From: Intestinimonas aquisgranensis
GTDB taxonomy: Bacteria; Bacillota; Clostridia; Oscillospirales; Oscillospiraceae
Assembly (NCBI GenBank): GCA_020687605.1
Contig: JAJEQY010000088.1
Span: forward strand, 1 to 14,100
Direction of reading: 5' to 3'
DNA: 14,100 nt
Shown in pieces: positions 6,938-13,754 of the stretch; positions within the stretch are counted from its first letter, which is position 1; the number at the start of each line of letters is the position of its first letter. The notes under the pieces are model-generated. The model was given only the letters and a program-made list of their open reading frames with translations, was not told the origin of the DNA and ran no database searches. Position numbers and translations under genes: made by a program.

Positions 6938-7697
6938 AGTAAGCCTCCTCCTTCTTGAGCTGCACCGCCCACCGCTTGGCGTCGGCGTCCCAGGTGGTGA
7001 CAGTGGCCGCCGCCGTCCTGGCACTGGGCGGCTTTTCTGCTGCCGCCGGCAGGGCGTCCACGGGCGGGATGGTGAGGGTCTGGCCGGGCTGGATCAGGTT
7101 GGCATTTGGGATGTCGTTGGCCGCCGCCAGCCTCCAGCACAGGGAGCCGTCTCCATAGTAGGCCTTGCTGATGGCCCAGAGGGTGTCACCGCTCTGAACG
7201 GTGTAGGATCGCTGGGCGGCCGCCCCCGTGGCGCTCTCCCGCACCGTCGCCCCGGTCCCGTCGGCCTGGGCGGGGATGACGGGGGTCTCCGGACGCTGGT
7301 ACTGCCGGTAGGTGATGTCGGCATAGAGGTCGTTGGTGCCGTCCTGCTCCCGATAGACCACCCCCTCCAGCAGCACAGAGGCGTTGACGGGGGTGCCGCT
7401 CACCAGCCACCGGAGGACGGTCCCCTTGTCGATCCACCGCTCCAGCTGCTCCAGGTAGGCCCAGGGGTTAGTCCCCGCTCCCGGGGACAGGAAGGGATAG
7501 GCCTGGGCGGGCAGGATGCAGTCGGTGAGGGTGGCAGACCCCATTTTCTTCCCGCCGAAGAAATTGAGGTCGCCCAGCTGGTCCACCCGCACCGTCTCCA
7601 GGATGGCCTCGTGGGGCCACTGGTAGGAGGCCGGGGTCACCGGCAGCACCAGCTCGGTGCCGGTGACCTCGTCCAGGAAGGTGATGAGCCGCAGCAT
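6930..7697 (-). CDS. xkdP: LysM-containing baseplate/tail protein XkdP
   Basis: This is a 255-residue protein. The N-terminal domain (about 1-135) has the XkdP pattern (VLPVTPASYQWPHEAI, GDLNFFGGKKMG, LERWIDKGTVLRWLVSG, YADITYRQYQRP). A Pro/Ala linker leads to one LysM domain at residues 165-211, shown by YTVQSGDTLWAISKAYYGD, AAANDIPNANLIQPGQTLTIP. LysM domains bind glycan chains with N-acetylglucosamine, so the protein may help anchor the tube tip to peptidoglycan or recruit the hub. It sits between the tape measure and hub genes, as in PBSX, with a 1-base TGATG overlap with the tape measure stop. The C-terminal tail after the LysM domain is Ala-rich, then a short conserved-looking end (DADAKRWAVQLKKEEAYFG). 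Confidence 0.92.
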   Translation of the reverse strand: MLRLITFLDEVTGTELVLPVTPASYQWPHEAILETVRVDQLGDLNFFGGKKMGSATLTDCILPAQAYPFLSPGAGTNPWAYLEQLERWIDKGTVLRWLVSGTPVNASVLLEGVVYREQDGTNDLYADITYRQYQRPETPVIPAQADGTGATVRESATGAAAQRSYTVQSGDTLWAISKAYYGDGSLCWRLAAANDIPNANLIQPGQTLTIPPVDALPAAAEKPPSARTAAATVTTWDADAKRWAVQLKKEEAYFG

Positions 7698-9799
7698 CAG
7701 CGCACCCCTCCCCTCTGGGCCAGCTCGACCTTGCGGAGGATGGCCGCGGCGATGGCGTCCACGTCCTCATCCGTCCGCACCGACCAGCTGCCGGTGATGT
7801 TCACCTGGACCGGCCTGGTGCCGCTCTGGTCCTGCTCCCTGGCTTCCCGGGCCGTCAGCACCCGCTCGCCCTCGTGCAGCAGCGCGGCATAGTTGTCGTA
7901 GGGCACCCGGTCCAGGCCATAGGCATAGCGGCCCTTGATGCCGCTCCCATCCCGGACCTGATAACCGGAGGTGATTGCGCTGGCGCTGCTTCCGTCATCG
8001 GTTACGGAGAGCTGGCCCTTGCCCAGCTCCTGGCTGGTCCGGTAATCCCGTCCCCAGGCAACAGAGCCCAGGGCCGCCGTATTGTCCCGGATAGCTGAGA
8101 TGAGATCCAGCTCCACGTCCTGCAGACTCTGTGCCATGTCGCTGGCGTCATAGGCGTTGTCCGCCATTGCCTGGGCCTCTTCTTTCAAAGCCTCGATCTC
8201 TCCGGCAATGATGGCCTTGTCCTCCTCGCTGGCGGTCTGGTACCGCTCCATCAGGTCGGTGTACTGGCCGTGCATCTCCTGGAGGCGGGCAGCCTGCTCC
8301 TCTCCGTAGACAGTGGTATCCGTCCCCAGGGTCAGCGCGGACAGGGCCTCTCGACTGTACTGCCGATCCAGGTTTTCCGCGATGGCCTTGCCCTCGCCGA
8401 TGATCTCGTTGGCCGTGGCCAGGGCCTCCCCCAGTGCGCCCCCATAGGCGTCGATATCCGCCTGGAGGCCCTCCTTGGCCTTCTCGTTGTAGCCCTCACC
8501 GGTAGCATTGTCGATCTCCGACATGGCATCAGACAGCGTTGAAGTGAGTCCATCGAAGGTCTCCGCCATCAGGGCCATAGAGCCTGCATAAGGCCCATTG
8601 GAATCAGAGAGGGCGGCCTGGATAATGCTGACTGCCTCCCGGCCCCCAATGTCTCCAGAGGAGATCATGCTGCGGATATCGCCCTCGTTTTTGCCATAAG
8701 CCTCTGCCAGCATTCCGATCACATCCACGCCCCGGTCCTGGAACATGTTGATCTCTCCCAGCTGGGCCAGGTCTGTGGACTGCATCCGGCTCAGAGCTGT
8801 GGCCATCCACTGCATGTCCGACATGGACGCGCCCACAGCGGCACCAGCATCTCCAATGGCGGTCATGAGTTCCAGCATCCGCTCCGGGTCCGAACCGAAC
8901 CCCGTGGCCAGGTTCCGGCCCATGGCGGTGAGATCGGCATATTCAAAGGGTGTCCTGGCCGCAGTCGCCCTCAGGCCGGCCAGAAACTCATCCCCCTGCC
9001 CATACAGCAGCTTATCAAAGGCGATGGCGTCCAGCTCCCGCTGGGCCGCCGTACCCGTGCCCGCTATGAGGCTGGACTCCGTGGCCTGTGAGGCGGTCTC
9101 GTAGAGGCCTCCATAGTAGCCCATGAAGGCCTGGTCCCGGCTCTGGTAGGACTGCGCCGCCCCACCAGCCAGGCCCAGGGCCCCGCCGATGGCGGCACCG
9201 ATGGCGGTGCCCGCCGGCCCACCGAGCAGCGTCCCAAGCGAGGCCCCCGACGCAGCACCGGACAGTGCCCCGGAAAAGAGCCCCCCAACCTCCCCACCAA
9301 AGGAGGACCCCACGATCACATCCGCCCACTGGCTGGCGACATCGCCGGCCATGGCAAAGATACCGGCCTGTCCCAACGCCGAGAGGACACTGCTCCCGGC
9401 CCGGTTTTCTGCCTTGCTGGATGCTATGGTCGCATTCAGCAAATCCTTTTCCGTTTCCTTTGCCTGTCTGCTTACCGCTGCTAGCTGACGTCGAATATTA
9501 TCGTACTTTTCTGTTGCATCTCTTAGATTTTGTTCCGCAGCCATTTTCTTCTCCGCCTCTTCGGCAGAGTCACCCAACCGATTAAATTCTTTTTGAGCAT
9601 CCCTCAACTCCTGTTTTGCCTTTTTTAGGTCAAAATTCTTCAACTGAAATTTTGTGCTATCAAGCATATCCAGCGTTTTTTGGAGCCCTACCACATCCTG
9701 CTTGAAAGAATTAACTGAGTTTTTCATGCCGACAATGGACTGACTAAAATTATCTGTTACAGAGAAGGCAACACTGGCATCCGTACTCCGGCTTGGCAT
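7697..9799 (-). CDS. Tail tape measure protein (short form)
   Basis: This 700-residue protein determines tail length and passes through the tail tube. Residues 30-135 are a charged, heptad-like coiled coil. A Gly/Ala-rich hydrophobic segment lies at about 165-215 (GGEVGGLFSG..., LLGGPAGTAIGAAIGGALGLAGGA). Residues about 265-400 carry the tape-measure core: TPFEYADLTAMGRNLATGF, LMTAIGDAGAAVGASMSDMQWMATALSRMQ, INMFQDRGVDVIGMLAEAYG and SSGDIGGREAVSIIQAAL. The C-terminal region has a LLHEGERVLTAREARE motif common near tape-measure ends. The start ATG overlaps the stop of the frameshifted chaperone extension (TGATG, 9797-9801). It is much shorter than PBSX XkdO. The first about 130 codons (above position about 9410) are visibly more AT-rich than the rest. 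Confidence 0.93.
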   Translation of the reverse strand: MPSRSTDASVAFSVTDNFSQSIVGMKNSVNSFKQDVVGLQKTLDMLDSTKFQLKNFDLKKAKQELRDAQKEFNRLGDSAEEAEKKMAAEQNLRDATEKYDNIRRQLAAVSRQAKETEKDLLNATIASSKAENRAGSSVLSALGQAGIFAMAGDVASQWADVIVGSSFGGEVGGLFSGALSGAASGASLGTLLGGPAGTAIGAAIGGALGLAGGAAQSYQSRDQAFMGYYGGLYETASQATESSLIAGTGTAAQRELDAIAFDKLLYGQGDEFLAGLRATAARTPFEYADLTAMGRNLATGFGSDPERMLELMTAIGDAGAAVGASMSDMQWMATALSRMQSTDLAQLGEINMFQDRGVDVIGMLAEAYGKNEGDIRSMISSGDIGGREAVSIIQAALSDSNGPYAGSMALMAETFDGLTSTLSDAMSEIDNATGEGYNEKAKEGLQADIDAYGGALGEALATANEIIGEGKAIAENLDRQYSREALSALTLGTDTTVYGEEQAARLQEMHGQYTDLMERYQTASEEDKAIIAGEIEALKEEAQAMADNAYDASDMAQSLQDVELDLISAIRDNTAALGSVAWGRDYRTSQELGKGQLSVTDDGSSASAITSGYQVRDGSGIKGRYAYGLDRVPYDNYAALLHEGERVLTAREAREQDQSGTRPVQVNITGSWSVRTDEDVDAIAAAILRKVELAQRGGVR

Positions 9800-10361
9800 C
9801 AGATCTCACCGTCCTTCCTGCGCTTGTGGTCAATGAGCAGCGCGCAGACCACCGCCCGCTCTCCCGGAGGACGCCGCAGGAAGTCCCCCGGGAAAATACC
9901 GTGGTCCAGCAGCAGACGCTGGGCCACGGCCAGGTCGGCGCGCCCGGTCAGTTTTTTTCCAAGTCCTCCACAGCGGCGTCAATGGCCGCCGCCTGCATGG
10001 CCTCAAGGTCTACCGGCACCACGCTCCCAACAGCATAGCCGTGGAGCTGGTCGATGGCCCGGCACACCTTCTCCACCTCGCCCTTCCGAAGCAGCTTCTT
10101 CAGGGCGTCCACGGGTGTGGCGCAGCCCTTCTTGTCGTGGTACCACGCTTTATCCCTCATCTCGGGATGGTTGGTCACGGCCGCCAGGATAAGATGGAGC
10201 TGGGCCTCCGGCTCCCGGGTCAGTTTGATGAGTTTGTCGTAGGGCAGCTCCCGAAGCTCCAGCACGATATTCAACCGGGGCAGCTTCACCGCCGAGGTCT
10301 CCGGCTCGAACTCCGGCAGATCCAGCAGGCTGTCGATCACGGATTTTTCTTTCTTTGCCAT
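9799..10361 (-). CDS. Frameshifted tail assembly chaperone long form (G/GT-type fusion)
   Basis: A -1 slip on A AAA AAC (9951-9957) lets ribosomes skip the TGA at 9948-9950 and read 50 more codons from CTG at 9951 to a TGA at 9799-9801. The long form is about 187 residues. The extension starts LTGRADLAVAQRLLLDHGI, with GDFLRRPPGERAVVCALLID and a basic end (HKRRKDGEI), resembling the downstream 'T' part of myovirus/siphovirus chaperones. In lambda and many other phages the G/GT pair loads tube subunits onto the tape measure protein. The stop overlaps the tape-measure ATG, so the extension has no obvious ribosome site or start codon of its own. The frameshift is inferred from sequence, but the arrangement fits the known paradigm closely. 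Confidence 0.8.
9948..10361 (-). CDS. xkdN: Tail assembly chaperone XkdN-like (short form, G-type)
   Basis: This is a 137-residue protein with the XkdN-type chaperone pattern: MAKKEKSVIDSLLDLPEF start, a short strand pair (VKLPRLNIVLELRELPYDKL), then DAKLQ-type helices such as EAQLHLILAAVTNHPEMRDKAWYH and VDALKKLLRKGEVEKVCRAIDQL. It is expected to bind tape measure and tube proteins during tail assembly and not be part of the virion. AAGGAGGAGCT precedes the ATG. It lies directly between tube and tape measure genes, where chaperones are always found. The last codons are GAA AAA AAC TGA, which set up the -1 frameshift producing the long form. Confidence 0.88.
   Translation of the reverse strand: MAKKEKSVIDSLLDLPEFEPETSAVKLPRLNIVLELRELPYDKLIKLTREPEAQLHLILAAVTNHPEMRDKAWYHDKKGCATPVDALKKLLRKGEVEKVCRAIDQLHGYAVGSVVPVDLEAMQAAAIDAAVEDLEKN
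9951..9957 (-). promoter_or_regulatory. Programmed -1 frameshift slippery site A AAA AAC
   Basis: The minus strand reads TTG GAA AAA AAC TGA, so AAA and AAC sit in P and A sites over A AAA AAC, and both tRNAs can re-pair on AAA. The -1 frame is open for 50 codons to the tape measure start. A Shine-Dalgarno-like GGAGG lies at 9969-9965, 7 bases upstream of the heptamer, as in stimulated frameshift sites such as dnaX. GC-rich potential stems follow (GGCC GT GGCC and GGGCGCGCC). The zero-frame stop immediately after the heptamer is typical of G/GT switches. Confidence 0.8.
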
Positions 10362-10370
10362 AGCTCCTCC

Positions 10371-10811
10371 TTACACCGGGGTGATCTGATCCAGGAACTC
10401 ATAGCGGCCAAAGGTAAAGGGGGTCGTCACCGTCCCCACCGTGGCCGCCTGCCAGTCGGCCAGCGTGAGGTCGTCAAAGCTCACGTTGTAGACGGCCACA
10501 CGCTCCGCCCCCCAGCTGTCAGGGTCCTTCAGCTTGGAGATCACCGTAAACCGGCGGTCCACGCCGTCCTGGAGGCCGCTCTGCTTCTGGGCAAAGCCGG
10601 AGTCCACCTTGTAGAGGGTCAGGCTGCCGGCACCGCTGGCGCTGGTGGCCTTGGTGTCGGTCATGAACTGGCCGCACAGGTTGATGGTCTCCTTGTTCTT
10701 GCTCACCTTCAGCTGGCAGGCGGTGCACTCGGCGATCTTCTCGCCGTCCACCCACACCTCACCGAAGGTTCCGTTGATAACTCTCTTCGCACTGTCAACG
10801 CTTGTCGCCAT
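10371..10811 (-). CDS. xkdM: Tail tube protein XkdM-like (DUF2001)
   Basis: This 146-residue protein has the XkdM/DUF2001 pattern: KRVINGTFGEVWVDGEKIAE (GxxGxxWxDGxxI motif at about 14-27), KVSKNKETINLCG, TGSL-type turn SGAGSLTLYKVDSGF, and a C-terminal set of strands ending in FTFGRYEFLDQI. It forms the inner tube inside the contractile sheath. It directly follows the sheath gene (after a 118-base spacer) and is 9 bases before the chaperone. A GAGG lies 6 bases before the ATG; a stronger AAAGGAG is 14 bases upstream. Length and order match PBSX-type tails. I see no irregularity in the reading frame. Confidence 0.93.
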   Translation of the reverse strand: MATSVDSAKRVINGTFGEVWVDGEKIAECTACQLKVSKNKETINLCGQFMTDTKATSASGAGSLTLYKVDSGFAQKQSGLQDGVDRRFTVISKLKDPDSWGAERVAVYNVSFDDLTLADWQAATVGTVTTPFTFGRYEFLDQITPV

Positions 10812-10929
10812 GTCGTCCTCGCAAACTCCTTTCCACTCCGCCCGGCTGTCCGCCGGGCATCCGTTTCAATCTGTTGCTCGTCCTCTCCCCACGGAAGCCG
10901 CTTTGCGTGGCTTTCGTGGGGACCCTAGC
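10812..10929 (-). other. Non-coding spacer with two strong hairpins between sheath and tube genes
   Basis: The longest gap in the tail shaft region carries two inverted repeats. One, at 10887-10921, is 13 base pairs with one mismatch (arms CCCCACGAAAGCC and GGCTTCCGTGGGG on the minus strand, 9-base loop). The second, at 10840-10858, is a perfect 7-base-pair stem (GCCCGGC / GCCGGGC, 5-base loop). Neither is followed by a T-run, so neither is a normal intrinsic terminator. They could stabilise or process the mRNA or set the sheath:tube ratio. The tube ribosome site (AAAGGAG, GAGG) lies just downstream. Confidence 0.7.
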
Positions 10930-12048
10930 TTATGCCGCCAGGGTGGCCGCCGCGTGGAAGATCACCTGGAAGTCCTCCATGGCGTCTACCAGCCGGCCGC
11001 CGCACTTGATAAAGACCCAGCTCCCGGTCTGATACTCCTTGAGCTGCTGCTCCGTGAGGTCGGCGGTCTCCACGCCCTGGGCCTTGAGCCACCGCTCCTG
11101 GGCCTCCAGATCGATCTCCGCCCAGCTCTCACCGGGATTGAGCACCCCGGCGCTCTCCAGATAGGTGAAGTACTCCCGGATGGCGGTGAGCAGCAGGCAC
11201 TTGTTGTCATAAGTGTTTGGAAAACGGCCGATATATTTCCCCTGGATGGTGGTGCGCAGGTAGTAGGTGATGAGGTCCATCCCCTCCACGATCTTGATCT
11301 TGCTCCAGTCGGCGTTGCCGGTGGCCGGGATGGTGGTCAGGGAGTTGACCCCCCGGGCGATCTTGGCCACCAGTCCGTCGTGGATCAGGATGAGATTGCC
11401 CCCGTTGACGGCCGTCTTCTGCTCGGTCTCGCTGCGGGGCGTCACCGCCGTCAGCTCCTCCAGAGGGGCGTAGGTGCAGGACATGCCCATGGGGATACCC
11501 GCCAGCACACCGGCGATCCGGCTGGCGTACTCTGCCGCCGTGTAGGTGGTCTCCCCCGCCGCGATGGCGTCATCCGTTTCGGTGAAGGCGATGATGCCCA
11601 TATCGTCGGGGGGCGTGGCCGGGTTGGGCTCCACCAGCTTCTCGGTAAAGTAGTCCTTCCGCCGCTCCTTCACCCAGGTCTCCAGCAGGGTCTTCTCCGC
11701 CGCCGTCACGTCCGGAGGCGGGGCGATGTAGTCCAGGCTCTGGTTCTCGATGAGCTTCAGCCCGGCCTCCAGGGCGTCGGTGTCCTCGGTGCCGGGTGCG
11801 ATGACCACCGCCACCACCTTGCTGGGCTGGCCCCGGTCGGTGCCGGTGAAGGCCCGGCTCAGGTAGGCCTGGTTGTCCGCCCCCAGCTCCGAGGGGATGA
11901 GGGCCGCGCTGGTGAGCTGGTGGACTCCCTGGGCCTGGGCGTCCCGCACAAAGACGCCCACATAGCCCTTCTTGCTCCGATTGGCCGTCGCCTGGGCGGC
12001 CTTCTGGAAGGAGATGGTCAGGCTGGGCAGCCCGATTGTCGTTGCCAT
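10930..12048 (-). CDS. xkdK: Contractile tail sheath protein XkdK
   Basis: The preferred start is ATG at 12048, giving 372 residues (MATTIGLPSLTISFQKAAQ...). AAAGGAG lies 7 bases upstream. An ATG at 12081 would add 11 residues that overlap the upstream gene and lack a good ribosome site. The protein has the sheath pattern: N-terminal strand region, RGxxGYVGVFV-type start (RSKKGYVGVFVRDA), a protruding domain with DYIAPPPDVTAAEKTLLETW, then YAAEYASRIAGVLAGIPMGMS-type core (TYTAAEYASRIAGVLAGIP), NLILIHDGLVAKIARGVNSL, and the C-terminal RLVDAMEDFQVIFH strand exchanged between subunits. It contracts to drive the tube through the envelope. It follows the terminator gene by 4 bases. Confidence 0.95.
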   Translation of the reverse strand: MATTIGLPSLTISFQKAAQATANRSKKGYVGVFVRDAQAQGVHQLTSAALIPSELGADNQAYLSRAFTGTDRGQPSKVVAVVIAPGTEDTDALEAGLKLIENQSLDYIAPPPDVTAAEKTLLETWVKERRKDYFTEKLVEPNPATPPDDMGIIAFTETDDAIAAGETTYTAAEYASRIAGVLAGIPMGMSCTYAPLEELTAVTPRSETEQKTAVNGGNLILIHDGLVAKIARGVNSLTTIPATGNADWSKIKIVEGMDLITYYLRTTIQGKYIGRFPNTYDNKCLLLTAIREYFTYLESAGVLNPGESWAEIDLEAQERWLKAQGVETADLTEQQLKEYQTGSWVFIKCGGRLVDAMEDFQVIFHAAATLAA

Positions 12049-12052
12049 AGGA

Positions 12053-12520
12053 TCACTCCTTTGTCGAAATATTGAGTTCATAGTGCTCCATAAGGGGTAC
12101 GTCGCTGGGCGGGACGTCAGGGTCGGTGCAGGCCGGCCTGCCGTCCATCCAGGAGGCGGAGAAGGTCACATAGGCCTCCCCAGGCCCCGGGGAGGGCGCC
12201 CCCACGGTCAGAATCACGCTCCGGTCCCCCACCTTGATTGCCGGACCGCCGAAGGCGCCCAGGACGGCCAGCTGGTCAGCCCGTAGCTGCTCCGTGCTCT
12301 CCGCCGAGTAGACGTCAGTGGTAGCGTAGAGTGTGAGCTCCGCCTCAAAGGTCCACTGGACCAGGAAGAAGTTGGCATCCACATGGCTGGCATCGGTCAC
12401 ATAGAGGAAGCCGGAAGGGCGCTTGTGGTCTGCCGGGCAGAAGTCCCGGTAGATCATCCGGTCCGGCCACAGCTTGGCGATCCGGGCCGCAATGGCCTCC
12501 ATCAGGTCCTGATAATTCAC
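12053..12520 (-). CDS. Tail terminator / completion protein (XkdJ-like, DUF6838-type)
   Basis: This 155-residue protein starts MNYQDLMEAIAARIAKLWPD and continues IYRDFCPADHKRPSGFLYV, NFFLVQWTFEAELTLYATTD and RADQLAVLGAF, a pattern of tail terminator proteins in Xkd-type tails. These form a ring at the top of the tail that stops tube and sheath growth and joins the head. It sits between the gp10-like gene and the sheath, as xkdJ does. Its start overlaps the upstream gene in an ATGA arrangement (12517-12520). The C-terminus (STKE plus stop) contains the AAAGGAG ribosome site of the sheath gene. The function is inferred from order and family similarity; no catalytic motif is expected. Confidence 0.72.
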   Translation of the reverse strand: MNYQDLMEAIAARIAKLWPDRMIYRDFCPADHKRPSGFLYVTDASHVDANFFLVQWTFEAELTLYATTDVYSAESTEQLRADQLAVLGAFGGPAIKVGDRSVILTVGAPSPGPGEAYVTFSASWMDGRPACTDPDVPPSDVPLMEHYELNISTKE

Positions 12521-13128
12521 AGCCGTCCCTCCAATCCATCTGTGATGAGCGTCAACAGGGCATCCACGTCCTCCTGGCTCATACCGGCCAGCTGCCGACG
12601 CACCGCGTCATAGCTCCACCGCCCCGGCACCGCCGCCACCTTGATCCGGGGACGATATTCCTTCCCTCCCTGAGGCTTACGGATCTTGTGCCCGCCCTCA
12701 AAGGCATTGGTGATATAGCCAACCGCATACCGCTTTCCGCTTTTCGTAGTCTGGTAGGTGTTTGCCTTGGCCCGGACGGCTACATAACCGCCCCCGCTAC
12801 CCATGTGTGGGGCCTGCCAGCCGGCCACCTTCCCGGTGCCGCCGATCTCGCCGCGGACCCGCCGAAGCAATTCACTGCCCATTTTCTCAAGCGTTGCCTG
12901 TTTCATCTGCGGGAATTCCCGCAATAACTTATCCCAGCTTTCCAAGAGCCGATCTAAGCTGGCAGTATTGACCTCAGCCCGCACCTGAGATTTATCCGAA
13001 GTGGTTACAGGAGTTCGAGCCTTTTGGCCTGAACTCTTTTGTGTTGCCGCTTTGGTTCCGGCCTGTCTAGCCACATTGTCCCAATATAGGAACGCCTGAT
13101 ATGCCCTTGATTGCAGATAATCAGACAT
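12517..13128 (-). CDS. HK97 gp10-like neck/tail completion protein (XkdI-like)
   Basis: This 203-residue protein has the HK97 gp10-like pattern in its latter two-thirds: a helix with LDRLLESWDKLLREFPQMKQATLEKMGSELLRRVR (about 58-92), then GGTGKVAGWQAPHMG, a KxRYAVGYITNAFEGGHKIRKP strand-turn and a C-terminal helix (DVDALLTLITDGLEGRL). It joins the head-closure ring to the tail terminator. The first about 45 residues are a low-complexity Gln/Thr/Lys stretch not usual in the family and are encoded by visibly less GC-rich DNA (about 12870-13128). The ribosome site is weak (AAGGCGGTG). It lies 11 bases after the head-closure gene and overlaps the terminator gene by 4 bases. An ancestral N-terminal swap is possible. 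Confidence 0.75.
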   Translation of the reverse strand: MSDYLQSRAYQAFLYWDNVARQAGTKAATQKSSGQKARTPVTTSDKSQVRAEVNTASLDRLLESWDKLLREFPQMKQATLEKMGSELLRRVRGEIGGTGKVAGWQAPHMGSGGGYVAVRAKANTYQTTKSGKRYAVGYITNAFEGGHKIRKPQGGKEYRPRIKVAAVPGRWSYDAVRRQLAGMSQEDVDALLTLITDGLEGRL

Positions 13129-13139
13129 GGTTCACCGCC

Positions 13140-13754
13140 TTACACATCTCCGGAAAACATGATCTCATACTCGTTTTTCCAAGCGTCCAGCACATGGCAG
13201 ACAGTTACATGATACCTACCCTTGGCCGGGCCCTCCTGGACGGTTACCAGGTCCCCGGCCTTCAGAATGATAGCCTTGGAGGTCACCAGCACATAGCTGG
13301 TTTCGTTCTCCGCGTGGGTCTCCTCCCGCTCATACCTGGCGTATTTCTCCGTCAGCACGCCGGGGAAGGTCAGGCGCATGGTTTCCCCCGTCACCGGCCG
13401 GGCATTCTCCCCCACTGTGTCCTCCGTCCGGGTGGCGGTGCAGGACACCGGCTCTACCACCGCCGCATCCACATCCAGATGGCCACGCCCCCGGTCCGTG
13501 ATGGAGGTGAGGAAGAGGTGCTTCTCCCCCAGGCGCAGGGCGTTGTGAAGGGTGAGGGGCTGCCGCCGGATCACGATAGCGGCATCCCTTGCCCCCACGC
13601 CCACCTGGGAAAAGAGGTTGCTCTTTGCCTGGAAGGTGATGTTGGCCCAGGCCCGGCGGAGGGGCACCCATTCCCAGATCCCGGCAGTCGTCTCCCGGAG
13701 TTCCAGGACCTGGGCTGGTTTGTCCAGCTTCCCGGCGTCGATATGCTCCGCCAT
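13140..13754 (-). CDS. Head-closure (head-tail joining) protein, XkdH-like, two-domain
   Basis: This is a 204-residue protein. Residues about 8-105 fit the phage head-tail joining / head-closure family (SPP1 gp16-like): GKLDKPAQVLELRETTAG, WVPLRRAWANITFQAKSNLF, VGVGARDAAIVIRRQPLTLHNALRLG and HLFLTSITDRGRGHLDVDAAV. Residues about 125-204 form a second beta domain (MRLTFPGVLTEKYARYERE, KAIILKAGDLVTVQEGPAKGRYHVTV, KNEYEIMF) resembling XkdH/DUF3599. It would close the head channel and accept the tail. GGAGGG lies 8 bases before the ATG. It follows the connector gene after a 148-base spacer and is itself followed by the gp10-like gene. Having both modules in one chain is noteworthy; the family call for each half is from pattern only. 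Confidence 0.68.
   Translation of the reverse strand: MAEHIDAGKLDKPAQVLELRETTAGIWEWVPLRRAWANITFQAKSNLFSQVGVGARDAAIVIRRQPLTLHNALRLGEKHLFLTSITDRGRGHLDVDAAVVEPVSCTATRTEDTVGENARPVTGETMRLTFPGVLTEKYARYEREETHAENETSYVLVTSKAIILKAGDLVTVQEGPAKGRYHVTVCHVLDAWKNEYEIMFSGDV

Noticed and set aside
4329..6958. Long plus-strand open frames (447 and 409 codons) opposite baseplate genes
   Set aside because: They mirror the baseplate J, XkdS, XkdR and hub genes, show no family motif and no consistent ribosome site.
10887..10921. Rho-independent terminator between sheath and tube genes
   Set aside because: The stem is strong but no T-run follows it on the minus strand, and transcription must continue into the tube gene.
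10645..12075. Long plus-strand open frame of 476 codons opposite the sheath and tube genes
   Set aside because: It is antisense to clearly recognisable genes, has His/Gly/Arg-rich composition typical of GC-rich shadows, and spans the non-coding spacer.
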